Source: JAHIEZ01 sp964598275
GTDB taxonomy: Bacteria; Patescibacteriota; Microgenomatia; UBA12405
Assembly (NCBI GenBank): GCA_964598275.1
Contig: CAZRAZ010000040.1
Span: forward strand, 1 to 5,007
DNA: 5,007 nt
Direction: 5' to 3'
The notes below the pieces were generated by a model. That model did no database searches. It saw only the letters and a program-made list of their open reading frames with translations, and was not told the DNA's origin. Positions 4,175 through 5,007 of this stretch are shown one piece after another (position 1 is the first letter of the stretch; each line of letters begins with the position of its first letter). The position numbers were made by a program, and so were the translations under genes.

Positions 4175-5007
4175 CCAGCAAACCTCTTTTCTCTATTATT
4201 ATTCCCGTCAAAAAACCTACCCCATACTTACTCGAAACCCAAAAAAAACTAAAAAAACAAACTTGCAGGGATTTTGAATTGCTGGTCATTACCGATAAAA
4301 TCAGTCACACCAGTAATCCCGCCGTCAAAAGAAATATCGGCGCCAAAATAGCCAAAGGTAAATACTTGGCCTTTTTAGACGATGACTCCTATCCGAGCAA
4401 ATCTTGGCTGGCAAACGCCAAATCGATTCTTTCAAAAAAGCCCCAATTAGCCGCCCTTTGCGGTCCCTGTTTAACCCCGCCACAAGACAACATTTATCAA
4501 CAGGCCTCTGGCCTGGTCTGGTCATCCCGTTTGGGTAGCGGTGGGGCGGGGGATTACCGAAACCACATCAGTTTGGCCCGCTTTGTCGACGATTACCCCA
4601 CCGTCAATTTAATCGTCAACAAGTCAGATTTTGATAAAATCGGCGGTTTTCAAACCCGTCATTGGCCGGGAGAAGACACGGTTTTATGTCTCGGTCTTAC
4701 CCGTAAGTTAAACAAAAAAATCCTCTACCACCCCTCCATTATTGTTTTTCATCATCGCCGGGCCGTCTTTGGCCCTCATTTTCGCCAACTTGGCCGTTAC
4801 GCCAAAATGCGCGGTCTTTTTGTCAAAAAATATCCCGCCACTTCCGCCCGCCTTGGTTATTTCCTCCCCAGTCTCTTTATTTTCTATCTACTCTCTCTTT
4901 GTCATCCCAAACTTGTTTCTGAATCTCCTTGGGTGCTGTTTCCTCTCTACTTCTACTTTTTTTTGCTTTTGATTACTTTCTTTATTTTTATAAAAAACAA
5001 AAACAAT
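4171..5007 (+). CDS. Glycosyltransferase family 2 with C-terminal membrane segments (3' end missing)
   Basis: The frame starts with ATGA overlapping the previous stop by 4 nt and stays open for 279 codons to the window edge. It opens as a GT2 (LFSIIIPVKKPTPYLLE, 6-22), has FELLVITDK (35-43), RNIGAKIAKGKYLAFLDDDSYP (54-75) with a DDD metal-binding motif at D70-D72, and IGGFQ...GEDTVLCLGL (157-176), where E168-D169 is the usual acidic pair near the catalytic base. YHPSIIVFHHRR (186-197) closes the catalytic domain. Two hydrophobic stretches follow (about 227-243 and 254-275), so it is probably anchored in the cytoplasmic membrane, possibly with more segments beyond the window. CHPKLVSES (244-252), between them, matches a repeat-derived peptide. 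The acceptor is unknown; it likely works with the two upstream transferases. Confidence 0.88.
   Translation, partial: MTSKPLFSIIIPVKKPTPYLLETQKKLKKQTCRDFELLVITDKISHTSNPAVKRNIGAKIAKGKYLAFLDDDSYPSKSWLANAKSILSKKPQLAALCGPCLTPPQDNIYQQASGLVWSSRLGSGGAGDYRNHISLARFVDDYPTVNLIVNKSDFDKIGGFQTRHWPGEDTVLCLGLTRKLNKKILYHPSIIVFHHRRAVFGPHFRQLGRYAKMRGLFVKKYPATSARLGYFLPSLFIFYLLSLCHPKLVSESPWVLFPLYFYFFLLLITFFIFIKNKNN
4901..4938 (+). repeat. Degenerate half of a widespread interspersed palindromic repeat, inside the third GT gene
   Basis: GTCATCCCAAACTTGTTTCT and the following bases resemble the interspersed element recognised from its translations (C/S)HPELVSGS and VIPNLFRNL. Both show up here: the gene frame reads CHPKLVSES and the next frame reads VIPNLFLNLLG. 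AAAC-TT-GTTT (4909-4918) is the surviving palindromic core. Identification is from memory of such repeats, not a search. Confidence 0.5.

Noticed and set aside
4325..4972. Other open frames on either strand inside the third glycosyltransferase
   Set aside because: Shadow frames of a clear GT2 gene; their translations show no family features apart from the repeat-derived VIPNLF peptide.

Overview
The window looks like a chromosome fragment of a streamlined, AT-rich bacterium, most likely a Patescibacteria/CPR member (the Microgenomates group would fit). The reasons are small single-domain genes, TATAAT boxes only 5-9 nt from start codons (apparently leaderless mRNAs), no Shine-Dalgarno sequences at any start, and a run of envelope-type glycosyltransferases. 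This placement rests on style and remembered protein families, not on a marker gene. The stop codons used (TAA, TAG, TGA) fit the standard bacterial code.

Left half (1-2290): a patchwork of short, separately promoted genes. In order: a 134-aa SLOG/deoxyribosyltransferase-like protein (109-513) inside a perfect 18-bp inverted repeat; a Nudix-fold protein (683-1105) whose Nudix box has lost two key glutamates; a 57-aa orphan (1257-1430); a MazG-type nucleotide pyrophosphohydrolase on the minus strand (1542-1910) that seems to start at ATA; and a HicB antitoxin (2013-2231) followed by what looks like the collapsed remnant of its HicA toxin (2224-2281). The spacers at 514-682 and 1106-1256 share motifs and hairpins. 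Three of these genes belong to nucleotide-handling families, and with the HicAB remnant the region reads as a small accessory or defence-like patch.

Right half (2305-5007): a tightly packed operon of three glycosyltransferases, GT4 (2305-3381), GT2 (3371-4174) and a membrane-anchored GT2 (4171 to beyond the window). The genes overlap by 11 and 4 nt and are probably read from one leaderless promoter at 2294-2299. They probably build a cell-surface glycan or glycosylate lipids or proteins. The coding strand here is C-rich and G-poor, the reverse of the same-strand genes on the left, so the halves differ in compositional history with a boundary near 2290-2300. The third GT carries what looks like half of a widespread interspersed palindromic repeat within its reading frame.

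The most noteworthy points are the apparent ATA start of the MazG gene, placed exactly where a leaderless start should be; the toxin remnant beside an intact antitoxin; the degenerate Nudix box; and the inverted repeat around the first gene. I found no CRISPR array, tRNA, rRNA or transposase, and no complete new multi-gene system.
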